Source: Myxococcales bacterium
GTDB lineage: Bacteria > Myxococcota_C > UBA6777
Direction: 5' to 3'
DNA length: 64,000 nt
NCBI GenBank assembly: GCA_020632975.1
Contig: JACKEL010000006.1
Span: forward strand, 293,786 to 357,785
A program made the position numbers and the translations under genes. Positions within the stretch are counted from its first letter, which is position 1. Each line of letters begins with the position of its first letter. The notes below the pieces were generated by a model, which saw nothing but the letters and a program-made list of their open reading frames with translations, was not told the origin of the DNA and did not search any database. This document shows, piece by piece, positions 1 to 9,072 of this stretch.

Positions 1-1
1 A

Positions 2-553
2 ACTCTCGAAGCTACCGTGACGATGCCCAGCTTCGAAGGCGCCAAGGTCACAGGTAGCAGCAAACTGACCTTGAGCAACTTCCCCCGCTCTGAAAGCTTG
101 GAACTCGATATCGCAGGAACATCGGTCGTTACCGCGCAGTCTCTTTCAGCAAACAGCGGCATCATCAAGTTAAGCGGCAGCAGCAAACTCGACGCCCAAC
201 TGACACTCTCAAGCAGCACTTGGGAAGTGAGCGGAAGTAGCGAAGCAACGGGAAATATCGAAGGAACAACAGCTTCTTTCAAATCCAACGGCGGGAGCAA
301 AACCAACCTCAGTGGACTCCTTGACTCCGCGACCTTCGATATCTCTGGTGCAGGTCAAGCCGCCATGGAAAACCTTACTGTGCAGACCGCAAGCCTCGAC
401 ATCTCGGGCGCAAGCAACGTCAGCCTTCGCGTCGCTGACACAGGTACCATCAACGTCAAGATCTCTGGCGGCAGCATCCTCCGTCACTTTGGGAGCGGAA
501 AGGTCAATACCCTCGACCAATCAGGGGATAGCAAGATCATCTCCAGTCCCTGA
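2..553 (+). CDS. DUF2807 (GIN)-type adhesin-head protein, 5' truncated by window
   Basis: The frame is open from base 2 and stops at 553, so the N-terminus lies outside the window. The visible ~183 residues are a Ser/Gly/Ala-rich chain of short alternating strands with recurring motifs such as GSSKL, SGASNV and ISGGS. This is typical of DUF2807 (GIN, putative auto-transporter adhesin head), a beta-helical fold of surface or periplasmic proteins. It resembles the lipoprotein at 811-1677 in strand pattern, so the two look like tandem paralogues. An in-frame GTG at 17 exists, but family-like sequence continues upstream of it, so it is probably not the start. Substrate and role are unknown. Confidence 0.75.
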   Translation, partial: TLEATVTMPSFEGAKVTGSSKLTLSNFPRSESLELDIAGTSVVTAQSLSANSGIIKLSGSSKLDAQLTLSSSTWEVSGSSEATGNIEGTTASFKSNGGSKTNLSGLLDSATFDISGAGQAAMENLTVQTASLDISGASNVSLRVADTGTINVKISGGSILRHFGSGKVNTLDQSGDSKIISSP

Positions 554-608
554 GTTGCCCCATCGCAACACATCGAAACGCTTGATACGACGAAAAGCTT
601 CTTCTTTC

Positions 609-626
609 GGGGCTTGGCAGAGCCCC
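609..626 (+). terminator. Short GC-rich hairpin after the first DUF2807 gene
   Basis: A perfect 6-bp stem (GGGGCT / AGCCCC) with a 6-base loop lies 56 bases after the stop codon at 553. There is no clear T-run after it, so it may be a weak terminator or an mRNA 3'-end stabiliser rather than a classical intrinsic terminator. Confidence 0.35.
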
Positions 627-630
627 GTGT

Positions 631-676
631 GACCATCTCACTTGCTGTGAGTTGACGCCCTTCAGGTGAGATGGTC
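631..676. other. 11-bp perfect inverted repeat between the two DUF2807 genes
   Basis: GACCATCTCAC (631-641) and its exact reverse complement (666-676) flank a 24-base spacer. It lies in the 257-base gap between the paralogous genes, about 135 bases before the next start. It could form an RNA hairpin ending the upstream transcript, or be an operator-like palindrome for the downstream gene. The sequence alone does not decide which. Confidence 0.5.
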
Positions 677-810
677 GCTCCCTCTCTTGGGAATACGACA
701 GATGACGGCGGTCGATGCACCCCAACAAGCATCCCGCCCAACAGACCCTCAAAAATAGATCGATTCAACAACAAAAAATCACCATCACTCCAACGACAAG
801 GAGAACAGCC

Positions 811-1677
811 ATGTTGTACGCCATCCCTTCAAACATCCTCCAGAAAGCAAAAAAATCCCTTCAAATCATTGCATTAGGATGGATTGCGTTTGCCAACTTT
901 GGCTGCGGCCCCGAACTCGTAGGCACAGGCCCTTCCACCAGCAGAGAACTAAATATCCAAGATGTCGATCGCATCATCATCCACGACTCGCTCAACGTAG
1001 ATATCTCCCTCGGCGACACCTACAAAAGCTCGATTGAAGGCCCCATCAACTTGCTTGAGTTTTTTCGCGCAGAACAAGAAGGAAGCACCCTCAACCTTCG
1101 CCTCAAATACAACGCAAAGATCCTCCAAGGTGACCTGACCTTCTTTATCACCCTCCCCAAACTACGAGAACTTCGCGTTGTCGATGCTAGCAAAGTCCAA
1201 ATCAAAAAGTTGCAAACACAAGGCGACTTGCGACTCGATTTCTCTGGGATGTCTGACATCCAAATCGATGCCGACACCGACGGATTTATCGATATCGAAG
1301 TGGCAGGAAATAGCGTCGTCAAAGGCCAAATCCGCGCAAAATCCGTCCGCTGGAAACTCACAGGAAATAGCCGATCGTTGACACGCATCCACGCTGATGA
1401 AAATGAACTCGACGCAAGCGGCGGTAGCTGGGTCAACTTTGTAGGTGAGTGCAACAGCTTCCGCTTCGTCCTCGCAGGCGGAAGCAAAGGCTTCTTCGAC
1501 AACTTTAACCTGCAAACCATCCAAGCTGAACTCAGCGGCGATAGCAGCGGGATCATCCGTCATGAAGGCCAATTGAACGCACTGATCGAAGGAAACAGCA
1601 CACTCTTCTGCATCGGAAATCCCCAAATCGGGGACCTCAAGACCACAGGCGGCGGGCAACTTCAATACTCAAATTAA
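811..1677 (+). CDS. DUF2807 (GIN) domain putative lipoprotein
   Basis: A 288-residue protein. The start at 811 is chosen because AAGGAG lies 7 bases upstream; an upstream in-frame ATG at 715 has no such site. The N-terminus has a basic region and a hydrophobic stretch ending in FANFGC, a weak lipobox, so it is probably a lipoprotein or at least exported. From about residue 40 to the end it is a beta-rich DUF2807 domain (VDRIIIHDSLNVDISLGD, then repeated strands with DASGGSW and SGDSSG turns). Such proteins are thought to be surface or envelope adhesin-like modules. It follows a truncated paralogue on the same strand, and a repeat cluster begins directly after its stop codon. Confidence 0.8.
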   Translation: MLYAIPSNILQKAKKSLQIIALGWIAFANFGCGPELVGTGPSTSRELNIQDVDRIIIHDSLNVDISLGDTYKSSIEGPINLLEFFRAEQEGSTLNLRLKYNAKILQGDLTFFITLPKLRELRVVDASKVQIKKLQTQGDLRLDFSGMSDIQIDADTDGFIDIEVAGNSVVKGQIRAKSVRWKLTGNSRSLTRIHADENELDASGGSWVNFVGECNSFRFVLAGGSKGFFDNFNLQTIQAELSGDSSGIIRHEGQLNALIEGNSTLFCIGNPQIGDLKTTGGGQLQYSN

Positions 1678-1680
1678 AAA

Positions 1681-1812
1681 GAATATTCGGGGATATTGGG
1701 ATTGATTTGGGATATTCGGAATCGATTCGGCGATATTCGGGATCGATTCGACGATATCGGGGGGTTGGGACGGGTCCGGGAATGTTTGGGATCGATTCGG
1801 CGATATCGGGGC
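1681..1812. repeat. Degenerate short-period repeats rich in GATATTCGG / GATCGATTCGG
   Basis: Immediately after the stop of the DUF2807 gene the sequence repeats loosely related blocks such as GATATTCGGGATCGATTCG with a G-rich plus strand and variable spacing. No long reading frame with coding character is present. The block leads into the hairpin repeats at 1813-2073, and GATATC/GGATATC motifs recur in the second cluster at 42.2-42.5 kb. Confidence 0.7.
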
Positions 1813-2073
1813 GGGATGGGTTCGGGCGACGACGGAGGTCGCCCCAGATATAACGATATTCGATTTCATCCCAGGGGCGACCCTCCGTGGTCGCCCAAAC
1901 AAAACGAATGTCGGGGGTATCAGGACGGGATATTTGGAATGTCGGGATGGGTTCGGGCGACCACGGAGGTCGCCCCAAATAAACGATATTCGGTTTCATT
2001 CCAGGGGCGACCCTCCGTGGTCGCCCAAAACAAACAGATATCCCATCCACCCCGGCGGGCCTCCGCGCCCGCC
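1813..2073. repeat. Two ~95-bp direct repeats carrying GGGCGACC-type hairpins, plus a third hairpin
   Basis: Unit 1 starts at 1813 and unit 2 at 1944, a period of 131 bases. Each begins with GGGATGGGTTCGGGCGAC and contains a hairpin (GGGCGACCACGGAGGTCGCC type, 1824-1845 and about 1955-1976). About 30 bases later comes its reverse-complement counterpart (GGGGCGACCCTCCGTGGTC type, 1874-1896 and 2004-2016), so the two arms can also pair with each other. A third stem, GGCGGGC/GCCCGCC, lies at 2054-2073. The cluster fills the gap between convergent genes (DUF2807 + and thiolase -). It resembles REP/MITE-like palindromic repeats, and the same hairpin recurs at 42458-42480. Confidence 0.85.
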
Positions 2074-2092
2074 CAAACCCACCAAACGCAGG

Positions 2093-3271
2093 TTAGGCCA
2101 TTTCCACGACGACAGAAGCGCCCATGCCACCGCCAATACACAAGGTTGCGAGGCCGCGTTTGAGACCACGTTGCTTGAGAGCATAGAGCAGGGTCACGAG
2201 GATACGCGCGCCACTGGCCCCGATGGGGTGACCCAGCGCGATCGCTCCACCATGAACGTTGGTTTTCTCGGGATCGAGGCCCAGCTCTTTTACAACGGCG
2301 AGAGCTTGCGCAGCGAAAGCTTCGTTGGCTTCGACGAGATCGAGGTCAGCGGCTTGCCAGCCAGCTTTGGCGAGGGCTTTTTGGGAAGCGGGGATAGGTC
2401 CAATGCCCATCACTTTGGGGTCCACGCCAGCGGTTGCATAACCACGGATCACAGCGAGGGGTTTGAGGCCGAGTTCTTTGGCTTTTTCAGCGCTTGCGAG
2501 GACCAAAGCAGCGGCGCCATCGTTGATACCTGAGGCGTTTCCAGCCGTGACGCTTCCGCCTTTTTTGAAGGCGGGTTTCAATTGGCCTAATTTTTCGAGC
2601 GTTGTGCCGCGGGGGTGTTCATCTGTGGCGAAAGACTTGGGATCACCTTTGCGTTGGGGGATTTGCACAGCGACGATCTCTTCTTGGAAGGCACCAGACT
2701 CGATGGCTTTTGCAGCGCGTTCTTGGCTGGTGAGTGCAAAGCGATCTTGTTCTTCGCGGGTCAAACCGTACTGCTCGGCGACATTTTCAGCGGTGATACC
2801 CATGTGGATATCATTGAAAGCATCCCAAAGACCGTCGTGGATCATCATATCGCGGGCTTCGCTGTGTCCCATGCGTGCGCCCCAACGAGCGCTATCAAGG
2901 ACGTATGGCGCGCGGCTCATATTTTCGCAGCCACCAGCCACAACGATATCAGCGTCCCCAGCTTGGATCGCTTGAGCGGCCATCATCACGGAACGAAGGC
3001 CCGAACCACAGACTTGGTTGATGGTGATCCCAGGAACCGTGACAGGCAGACCACTGCGGATCGCCACTTGACGCGCAACGTTTTGTCCCAATCCACCTTG
3101 CAAGACGCAACCAAAGATCATGTCGTCCACTTGTTCGGGGGAAACGCCCGCGCGCTGAAGAGCTTCGCGAACGGCCACTTCGCCCAACTGAACAGCGGGG
3201 ATATCTTGCAAGCTTTTGCCGAATGCGCCAATCGCTGTCCGCGCTGCGCTGAGGATGACGATCTCTTTCAT
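2093..3271 (-). CDS. Acetyl-CoA C-acetyltransferase (thiolase)
   Basis: A 392-residue type II thiolase that condenses two acetyl-CoA to acetoacetyl-CoA, or runs in reverse in beta-oxidation. The start MKEIVILSAARTAIG at 3271 is chosen because AGGGAGA lies just upstream; the frame continues to 3307 without a better site. The catalytic residues sit at their usual places: Cys88 in NQVCGSGLRS, His348 in ALGHPIGASG and Cys378 in CIGGGMG. Length is normal for the family. It is a single-gene unit convergent with the DUF2807 genes, so context does not separate a biosynthetic (AtoB/PhaA) from a degradative role. Another CoA-dependent enzyme lies at 49519-50706 but is not linked. Confidence 0.93.
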   Translation of the reverse strand: MKEIVILSAARTAIGAFGKSLQDIPAVQLGEVAVREALQRAGVSPEQVDDMIFGCVLQGGLGQNVARQVAIRSGLPVTVPGITINQVCGSGLRSVMMAAQAIQAGDADIVVAGGCENMSRAPYVLDSARWGARMGHSEARDMMIHDGLWDAFNDIHMGITAENVAEQYGLTREEQDRFALTSQERAAKAIESGAFQEEIVAVQIPQRKGDPKSFATDEHPRGTTLEKLGQLKPAFKKGGSVTAGNASGINDGAAALVLASAEKAKELGLKPLAVIRGYATAGVDPKVMGIGPIPASQKALAKAGWQAADLDLVEANEAFAAQALAVVKELGLDPEKTNVHGGAIALGHPIGASGARILVTLLYALKQRGLKRGLATLCIGGGMGASVVVEMA

Positions 3272-3492
3272 GAAAAATCTCCCTATCTCAAAAGAAGTCA
3301 TGAACACAGCACCAAAGTGATGTGCGTTCTCGCGGTCTCGTTATCTAGAAGCACCACCGAGTCTGTCAAGTGGCAAAGAACAAACTCCGCGCAACGACGT
3401 ACCTCACAGAGAACATCAAACCAAGAAGTCGCAGCAGACAGGAGCTTGTGTTATACTCCGCCGCAAGATAGACCAGAAACCCGAAAACCCCC

Positions 3493-5622
3493 ATGTCATC
3501 GAACAAAAGGCAATTCACCATGCAGCCTAATTTGGCTTGGAAACGTTACCTTTTTATCCTCTCGATCACTGCACTGGCTCTTTTTGGGGTGTACAAAACC
3601 CCTGTGGATAAGGGATATCTCCGCACGCACGCGCAGATCAAAGCCCTGCAAAACCTCCACGAAAAACACTGGAAGAAAGACCTTAACGCTCTCTCCAGTT
3701 TTTCGGGATTCTTGGGGTCCTTAGCTCAAGTGACGGGTTCGAGATATCCGGGCCAAAAACGACTTCCCTTTTATCTCGAATGTCAGCCCGCCCCTTGTGC
3801 CCCAAGACTTCGTCAAGAACTTCAAAAACTAAGCATCCTTCCACTCGATCCTCCCACACTCAAACAAGCGCCCGCCAAGTTCCCTCCAACCTCCCGCAGT
3901 ACCAGTCAAAACGCTTCCCTCCCAACATCCCAAGCAACGAAGACCTCCCACTATCCGCACTTACAATTGATGCTGGGCGCCACGGGAAACAAAGCCTATG
4001 TCGAAGCCAAGATGTGGGGAACAGATGGTAAAGTGGTCAAGGCTTGGAGTGGCAAAGCAAGCGCAACGATGGTGCATTGGAGCGCGGTACTGCCGCCACT
4101 GATCGCGATCTTCTTTGTGTTGATGACGGGTCGGGTCTTGTTGAGCCTCTTTATCAGTCTTTTTGTGGGCGTGTTGCTTCAAGTCGGTGGAAATGTATTC
4201 ACAGCAGTGGGCGCAATGGCGCACACCTATCTCTGGCAACGTGCCATTTACAAAGAGTTTTCTATCAACATCATCATCTTTACATTCAGCTTGATTGGGA
4301 TGGTGAACGTGTGTACGCGCAGTGGCGGGGTAAAGGGCTTGATTGAAAAGCTCAAACGCTACGCCACGACGCCGCGTTCAAGCCGCATGATGACCGCTGT
4401 CTTGGGGATCTTGATCTTCTTTGATGACTACGCAAACTCCATCATGGTGGGCAATACCATGCGCCCCATGACAGACTCTTACCGCGTGAGTCGAGAAAAG
4501 CTGGCCTATCTTATCGACTCCACAGCGGCCCCTATCGCAGGGATCGCGCTTCTTTCAACATGGATCGGCTATGAAGTTGGTCTGTTAGGAGAAGTCGCCC
4601 GTACCCTCGAACTCTCAACCAGCGGATATAGCTTGTTTTTGTCGAGCTTACCGTTTCGTTTCTATTGTTGGATGATGCTACTCTTTCTGTTCATCGGGAC
4701 CGCTCTCAACCGTGACTACGGCCCCATGTTGAAAGCAGAAAGACGCGCCTGGGAAGAAGGCAAGTTGCTGCGTGATGGTGCAACACCGCTGATCCATATC
4801 AATATGCACGATGCGGAACCACCCGAAGGTACACCGCTTCGTTGGTACAATGCGCTGATCCCGATCTTGGTTGTGATGATCGCGGGATTTGTGGGGCTTT
4901 TGTGGGATGGTGGATTCTTCCAAGGAAACTCCCTGCGCCAAGCACTTTCCACAGCAAACAACACGCGCGTCTTTTTGATCGCCTCCGTCATTGGCTCCGT
5001 TATCGCGATCACGCTCGCCGTTTCTCAACGCATCCTCACACTTGGCCAGTCGCTTCTTGCGTGGCTGTCGGGTGCTCGTGCGATGTTCTTTGCCATCGGG
5101 ATCTTGATCTTTGCTTGGTCGATGGGTGCCCTTGCAGAAGATCTTGGCAGCGCGCACTACCTCATCGCGATGCTCCAAAGTAGCCTTCGTCCCGAGTGGA
5201 TACCACTTTTGGTATTCTTCATGGCAGCAATCATCTCCTTTGCCACAGGAACATCCTGGGGAACGATGGGTATCTTGTTGCCGACCGCTGCGCCTTTGGC
5301 TTACGCGATGGGTGGTATGCCCACTTTGATCTTGTCCGTGGGTGCGGTCCTCGACGGCTCGATCTTTGGCGATCACTGTTCTCCTTTGTCGGATACAACG
5401 CTCTTTTCGTCCGCGGCTGCGGCTTGCGATCACGTCGATCACGTCAAGACCCAAGTCCCTTACGCACTCACTGTGATGATGGTGGCCGCTTTTGCTGGAT
5501 ACCTCGCTGTTGCGTATGGTCTGCATATCGGCTTCTCTGTTCTTCTCGCCATCTCTTCTTTTGCGGGCATCTTTTTGTTGCTTGGAAAGCCCACCAACCC
5601 GCCACAAAAAAACATTGCATAG
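3493..5622 (+). CDS. Na+/H+ antiporter, NhaC family
   Basis: A 709-residue polytopic inner-membrane protein. An N-terminal transmembrane anchor (about residues 15-36) is followed by an extracytoplasmic region of about 150 residues. Many membrane spans follow from about residue 195. The family signature is clear near the C-terminus: DGSIFGDHCSPLSDTTLFSS, then CDHVDHVKTQVPYAL. FFDDYANSIMVGNTMRPMTD is also typical of the NhaC superfamily. These carriers exchange Na+ for H+ or act as amino-acid/Na+ antiporters. The insert after the first helix makes the protein longer than classical NhaC. The start may be 3493 or the in-frame ATG at 3520. It is probably monocistronic and precedes ygfZ by about 90 bases. 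Confidence 0.9.
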   Translation: MSSNKRQFTMQPNLAWKRYLFILSITALALFGVYKTPVDKGYLRTHAQIKALQNLHEKHWKKDLNALSSFSGFLGSLAQVTGSRYPGQKRLPFYLECQPAPCAPRLRQELQKLSILPLDPPTLKQAPAKFPPTSRSTSQNASLPTSQATKTSHYPHLQLMLGATGNKAYVEAKMWGTDGKVVKAWSGKASATMVHWSAVLPPLIAIFFVLMTGRVLLSLFISLFVGVLLQVGGNVFTAVGAMAHTYLWQRAIYKEFSINIIIFTFSLIGMVNVCTRSGGVKGLIEKLKRYATTPRSSRMMTAVLGILIFFDDYANSIMVGNTMRPMTDSYRVSREKLAYLIDSTAAPIAGIALLSTWIGYEVGLLGEVARTLELSTSGYSLFLSSLPFRFYCWMMLLFLFIGTALNRDYGPMLKAERRAWEEGKLLRDGATPLIHINMHDAEPPEGTPLRWYNALIPILVVMIAGFVGLLWDGGFFQGNSLRQALSTANNTRVFLIASVIGSVIAITLAVSQRILTLGQSLLAWLSGARAMFFAIGILIFAWSMGALAEDLGSAHYLIAMLQSSLRPEWIPLLVFFMAAIISFATGTSWGTMGILLPTAAPLAYAMGGMPTLILSVGAVLDGSIFGDHCSPLSDTTLFSSAAAACDHVDHVKTQVPYALTVMMVAAFAGYLAVAYGLHIGFSVLLAISSFAGIFLLLGKPTNPPQKNIA

Positions 5623-5713
5623 TAATTCACTAGTCTTTATCTTAGCCAGCAGTGACGCTCCCATCTCGTGGGGATGGGGTGAGAAGTAGTGAGAAGAAAG
5701 AAGGAGAGGTTCA

Positions 5714-6688
5714 ATGAGTGCAGATGTCCAGTCTATAAAACTAGCGATTCCCGAAGGTTTTTTTGCAGCATTGGACTGGAAAGCCTTGCGCGTACAAGGC
5801 GATGATCAAGAAAAGTTCTTGAGCGGGCTTTTGACCAACACAATCAAGGGGATGAGTACAGGAGACAACAACCGCACGCTGGCTTTGACGGTCAAGGGAC
5901 GGATTATTGCGGAGTCTTTGGTTGTTCGCACAGAGGATGGTTTTCAGTTGTGGGTGGACCAAGACGCCCAAGCAGATCTATGGCAACACCTCGATCACTA
6001 CCATGTGATCGAAGACGTAACCTTCGACTGGTCGGACGATACCGCTTATCTTTTGGGAGGCCGCGATCTCACGTCTCACCTCGCAGCGTGGGGACTCACC
6101 TGTCCAGAAGAAGGAAAAGGCATCGCGTGGGAGATCTCCGAAGTTGGTACTTTGTGGGCGACAAGGCCCGTGCACCCCACAGGAGGGCCACTTCTAATGG
6201 TGTGGGGCTCTCCTGAGACGATGGAGTCCTACAAGAAAAAGCTCCAAGAGCGCGGATGGTCCGACCAAACAAAAGATGTCGAAGCACTCTTTTTCTCCGT
6301 GTCTTGGTATAAAAACAAGGGTGAGTTGAAAGATCTTTTGATCCATGAAGCAAGCCTCGAAGAGAGCCACGTCAATTTCAAAAAAGGCTGCTTTATCGGG
6401 CAAGAAGTCGTCGCTCGGACACATTGGCGAGGAAAGGCCAACAAAGGACTCTTCCTCCTCGTGAGCGAAACCCCCTTGCCTGCGGAGATTCAAGAAGGGA
6501 GCCCGATATTGAATCAGGATCAAAAAGAAGTAGGAACCTTGCGACGTCGTCACCCTTTGCTTCAAGGGCAAGAAGGCTTTCGTGCCCTGCTTCGACTCAA
6601 GTCAGTCACAGACCAAGACGCGCTCCATGTCGTCGCAGAGGACGGCAAGTCCTACCCACTGCACCGCGTTGACGTGCATCTCACTTAG
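5714..6688 (+). CDS. ygfZ: tRNA-modifying / Fe-S maintenance protein YgfZ (GcvT-like)
   Basis: A 324-residue folate-binding protein of the GcvT/YgfZ (IBA57) family, needed for the maintenance or assembly of some Fe-S enzymes, including MiaB. GAAGGAGAGG lies 6 bases before the ATG. An N-terminal GcvT-like domain has the stretch LRVQGDDQEKFLSGLLTNTI. The diagnostic loop is KGCFIGQEVVART with the conserved Cys226. A C-terminal barrel follows (VGTLRRRHPLLQG). Length fits the family. It stands alone between the antiporter and the kinase, so context adds little. Confidence 0.92.
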   Translation: MSADVQSIKLAIPEGFFAALDWKALRVQGDDQEKFLSGLLTNTIKGMSTGDNNRTLALTVKGRIIAESLVVRTEDGFQLWVDQDAQADLWQHLDHYHVIEDVTFDWSDDTAYLLGGRDLTSHLAAWGLTCPEEGKGIAWEISEVGTLWATRPVHPTGGPLLMVWGSPETMESYKKKLQERGWSDQTKDVEALFFSVSWYKNKGELKDLLIHEASLEESHVNFKKGCFIGQEVVARTHWRGKANKGLFLLVSETPLPAEIQEGSPILNQDQKEVGTLRRRHPLLQGQEGFRALLRLKSVTDQDALHVVAEDGKSYPLHRVDVHLT

Positions 6689-6912
6689 GGCGATGGCTTG
6701 GGTGTGGTGTCTTGGTATGCAACTTTTTTGTGAACGCAGCGTTTGCAAAGTGAGGAGGCGCCCGACTCTCGCGGCTGCACCTCAAGTAACCTTGCGAAAG
6801 TGGTGAACAAGCCTCTTGACCTTGTGCGTTTGCCTCATCAAAATGAGCCCACCCGTACAGTGTCGTGCCCAAGCCCAACAGGATCCGCCACACGTCAAAA
6901 AAGGACCTCTCG

Positions 6913-8916
6913 ATGATAGCATGCCCACACTGCGGATACGCGCACCCCAAACACCTGACAGCCAGCCAGTGTTTGCAGTGCGGCAACTCTTTCGCTGACT
7001 TTTATCTCTGCTCCAACAACTCTTGTCAGTACCACCAAGTTTTTCAACCTACCCAGCGGGAATGTCGAGGGTGTACCAAAACCCTGATCGGCGAGTTCAG
7101 CGGACGTTTGATCCCTTGGGGACATGCGATCTACCGTGTTCGTGAATACATCGGCGGCGGCGGGATGGGGGAAGTGTACCGCGCTGTCGAACAAGATCAG
7201 ACAGGCACTTTTGAACGTGAAGTGGCCATCAAGTTCAACAAAAACGTGATGGATCAAGAGATCGTTCGACGCTTCCACCTCGAAGTCCAGATCCTCAGTA
7301 TGCTCCAGAACCCTCACAATATCCGTGTCTATACACACGGCGAGCTTTTTGAGGAACGCGCCACAGGCGTTGAGGTCCGCGCTCAGTTTATGGTGATGGA
7401 GTTGCTGCGAGGTAACACGCTCAATGAGATCACCAAAGCGGGACGCCTTCCCCCCGAACAAGCGGTCCCTATCTTTGTCGAAGTGTGTGGTGCGCTTGCA
7501 GAAGCCCACAGCAAAGACATCATCCACCGCGACCTCAAGCCCCACAACATCATGCTCCAGACGGTGTCTGGAGATTACTTCGCAAAAGTCTTTGACTTTG
7601 GCTTGTCGCGTTTGACGACGAGCATGGACGATCGCCTCTCGACTTCGGGCGTTGTCATGGGGACTTTCCGTTATATGTCCCCAGAACAGGCCCTTGGCGA
7701 AGACGTGGATCAACGCACAGATATCTTCTCGCTGGGCGTCGTCCTCTACGAAGTACTCACAGGGCATCATCCTTTCCCTGCGGAAAACCTCTTTGAACTC
7801 TTTATGCTGCATCAAAACCCGCTCCCTCCCATGCAGGCGATCGAGCCAGAACTTGCAGCCATCGTTACAAAAGCCCTGTACTACGAGAAAGACCGTCGCT
7901 TCCAAAGCATGGAAGAGATGCGTATGGCCCTCCAAGTATGGCAAGGCGACAGCGTCGCAGGCCGCGTCACGCTGTCCCAAATCCTCAAAGAATACAAGGA
8001 CTACCAGAAAGAGTCTCAGTCTCGCCTTGGGATCTCGGGCTTCCAACGCTCGCTCTCTCCCTCTGGGCGACATATCTCCTTGCCTGGTATGCAGCTTCCC
8101 CCACAACAGCCTCCTCCCCAAAGCAACAAAGCTGTGTTGATTGGCGGAGTCTTGGGCGGATTCTTGTTGGTCTTTGGTCTAGGGTTCGCAGCCATCAAGC
8201 TTTTGAGTCCTCCCACAGAGATCAACCGCCCTCTCACAGTGATCACCCCACCACGTGAACCCGCAAGGCCCATCCCAAGGCCCCAACCGTTGCAAAGACC
8301 AGAGATTAGAGTTGGAAGCGCGGAGCCGATTCCACGGGTACAACCGCATGTCGAACAGCCAAAGCATCCCAAAACTCACCCCGTCGTGCGGAACACTCGA
8401 CGCAAACGAAGAAAGCGTCGTCGCCCATTCTACCGTCACCCCCATAGAACACGCGTTGTTGAGCCACGCCCAGTCGTTCGTCAACCCGATCCAGTGATAC
8501 CAAGACCACCCGTTGAGCGGATCCCTCCCGTAATTCGCCGCCCTGTCTTGATCGCACGGATTACACCGCGTCGTGTTGAGGTGCCCCCACCAAGACCGCG
8601 TCTTCCCTCGTGTCCCTCGCAAAGCAAGCCTGTGACCTATCGACAACTCGATAAAGTGATGGGTTCTTCTTTCAATATGCGGATCGCGCGTGTCCTCAAC
8701 CGAGCATCGGGCGGCTCTGTCTATGATGCAGGTCTGACTCTTTCACAAAGTTGGCGAAACGCTCGTGTCATCTGCAAAGTAAGCTACCTCTGCGACAAGA
8801 TCACAGCCCAAGTCCAACGCTACTGCGTGTCTTACCAACCTTACCCCCACTGTTCTGGTTATCGCGCTCGAAAAGTACAACGCGGAGAACGCGTGCTTTT
8901 TGTTTGTCGCCGCTAA
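6913..8916 (+). CDS. Membrane-anchored Ser/Thr protein kinase with N-terminal zinc ribbon
   Basis: A 667-residue kinase. The start at 6913 (MIACPHCGYAHP) follows AAAGGACCT; an earlier in-frame GTG at 6865 lacks a site. Residues 4-55 hold Cys pairs (CPHCG, CLQCG, CRGC) forming a zinc ribbon. The kinase domain (about 75-335) has the Gly loop GGGGMGEVYRA, Lys107, HRDLKPHN (His205-Asp207), DFG (Asp228) and GTFRYMSPEQA, so it should be active. One transmembrane helix lies at about 407-430. A long Pro/Arg-rich segment leads to a C-terminal domain of about 95 residues with several Cys, presumably the extracytoplasmic sensor. This is the Hanks-type (PknB-like) layout common in Myxococcota. Its substrates are unknown. 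Confidence 0.93.
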   Translation: MIACPHCGYAHPKHLTASQCLQCGNSFADFYLCSNNSCQYHQVFQPTQRECRGCTKTLIGEFSGRLIPWGHAIYRVREYIGGGGMGEVYRAVEQDQTGTFEREVAIKFNKNVMDQEIVRRFHLEVQILSMLQNPHNIRVYTHGELFEERATGVEVRAQFMVMELLRGNTLNEITKAGRLPPEQAVPIFVEVCGALAEAHSKDIIHRDLKPHNIMLQTVSGDYFAKVFDFGLSRLTTSMDDRLSTSGVVMGTFRYMSPEQALGEDVDQRTDIFSLGVVLYEVLTGHHPFPAENLFELFMLHQNPLPPMQAIEPELAAIVTKALYYEKDRRFQSMEEMRMALQVWQGDSVAGRVTLSQILKEYKDYQKESQSRLGISGFQRSLSPSGRHISLPGMQLPPQQPPPQSNKAVLIGGVLGGFLLVFGLGFAAIKLLSPPTEINRPLTVITPPREPARPIPRPQPLQRPEIRVGSAEPIPRVQPHVEQPKHPKTHPVVRNTRRKRRKRRRPFYRHPHRTRVVEPRPVVRQPDPVIPRPPVERIPPVIRRPVLIARITPRRVEVPPPRPRLPSCPSQSKPVTYRQLDKVMGSSFNMRIARVLNRASGGSVYDAGLTLSQSWRNARVICKVSYLCDKITAQVQRYCVSYQPYPHCSGYRARKVQRGERVLFVCRR

Positions 8917-9072
8917 TCTCCCCAAAAAGACCTCCCCCAAAAGCTACTAAGAAGACAATCCCCCGTATTTGTTTCCCCCAAAGAGACCAAGACGGGCTCT
9001 GAGAGACACTTTTCCTTGCAAGAAAGGTCGAGGCCCTTCTTTACAAAGATCGTCCCTCCAAAGCCCCGCCAA

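Noticed and set aside
2615..3724. A 369-codon plus-strand frame overlapping the thiolase and antiporter genes
   Set aside because: It overlaps two well-supported genes and shows no conserved motif.
4678..5664. A 328-codon open frame antisense to the NhaC-type antiporter
   Set aside because: It is Arg/Asp/His-rich, as expected for the complement of a membrane-protein gene, and lacks a start site.
6895..8121. A 408-codon open frame antisense to the Ser/Thr kinase
   Set aside because: It mirrors the kinase frame, has no ribosome site and no family-like sequence, while the kinase frame shows all catalytic motifs.
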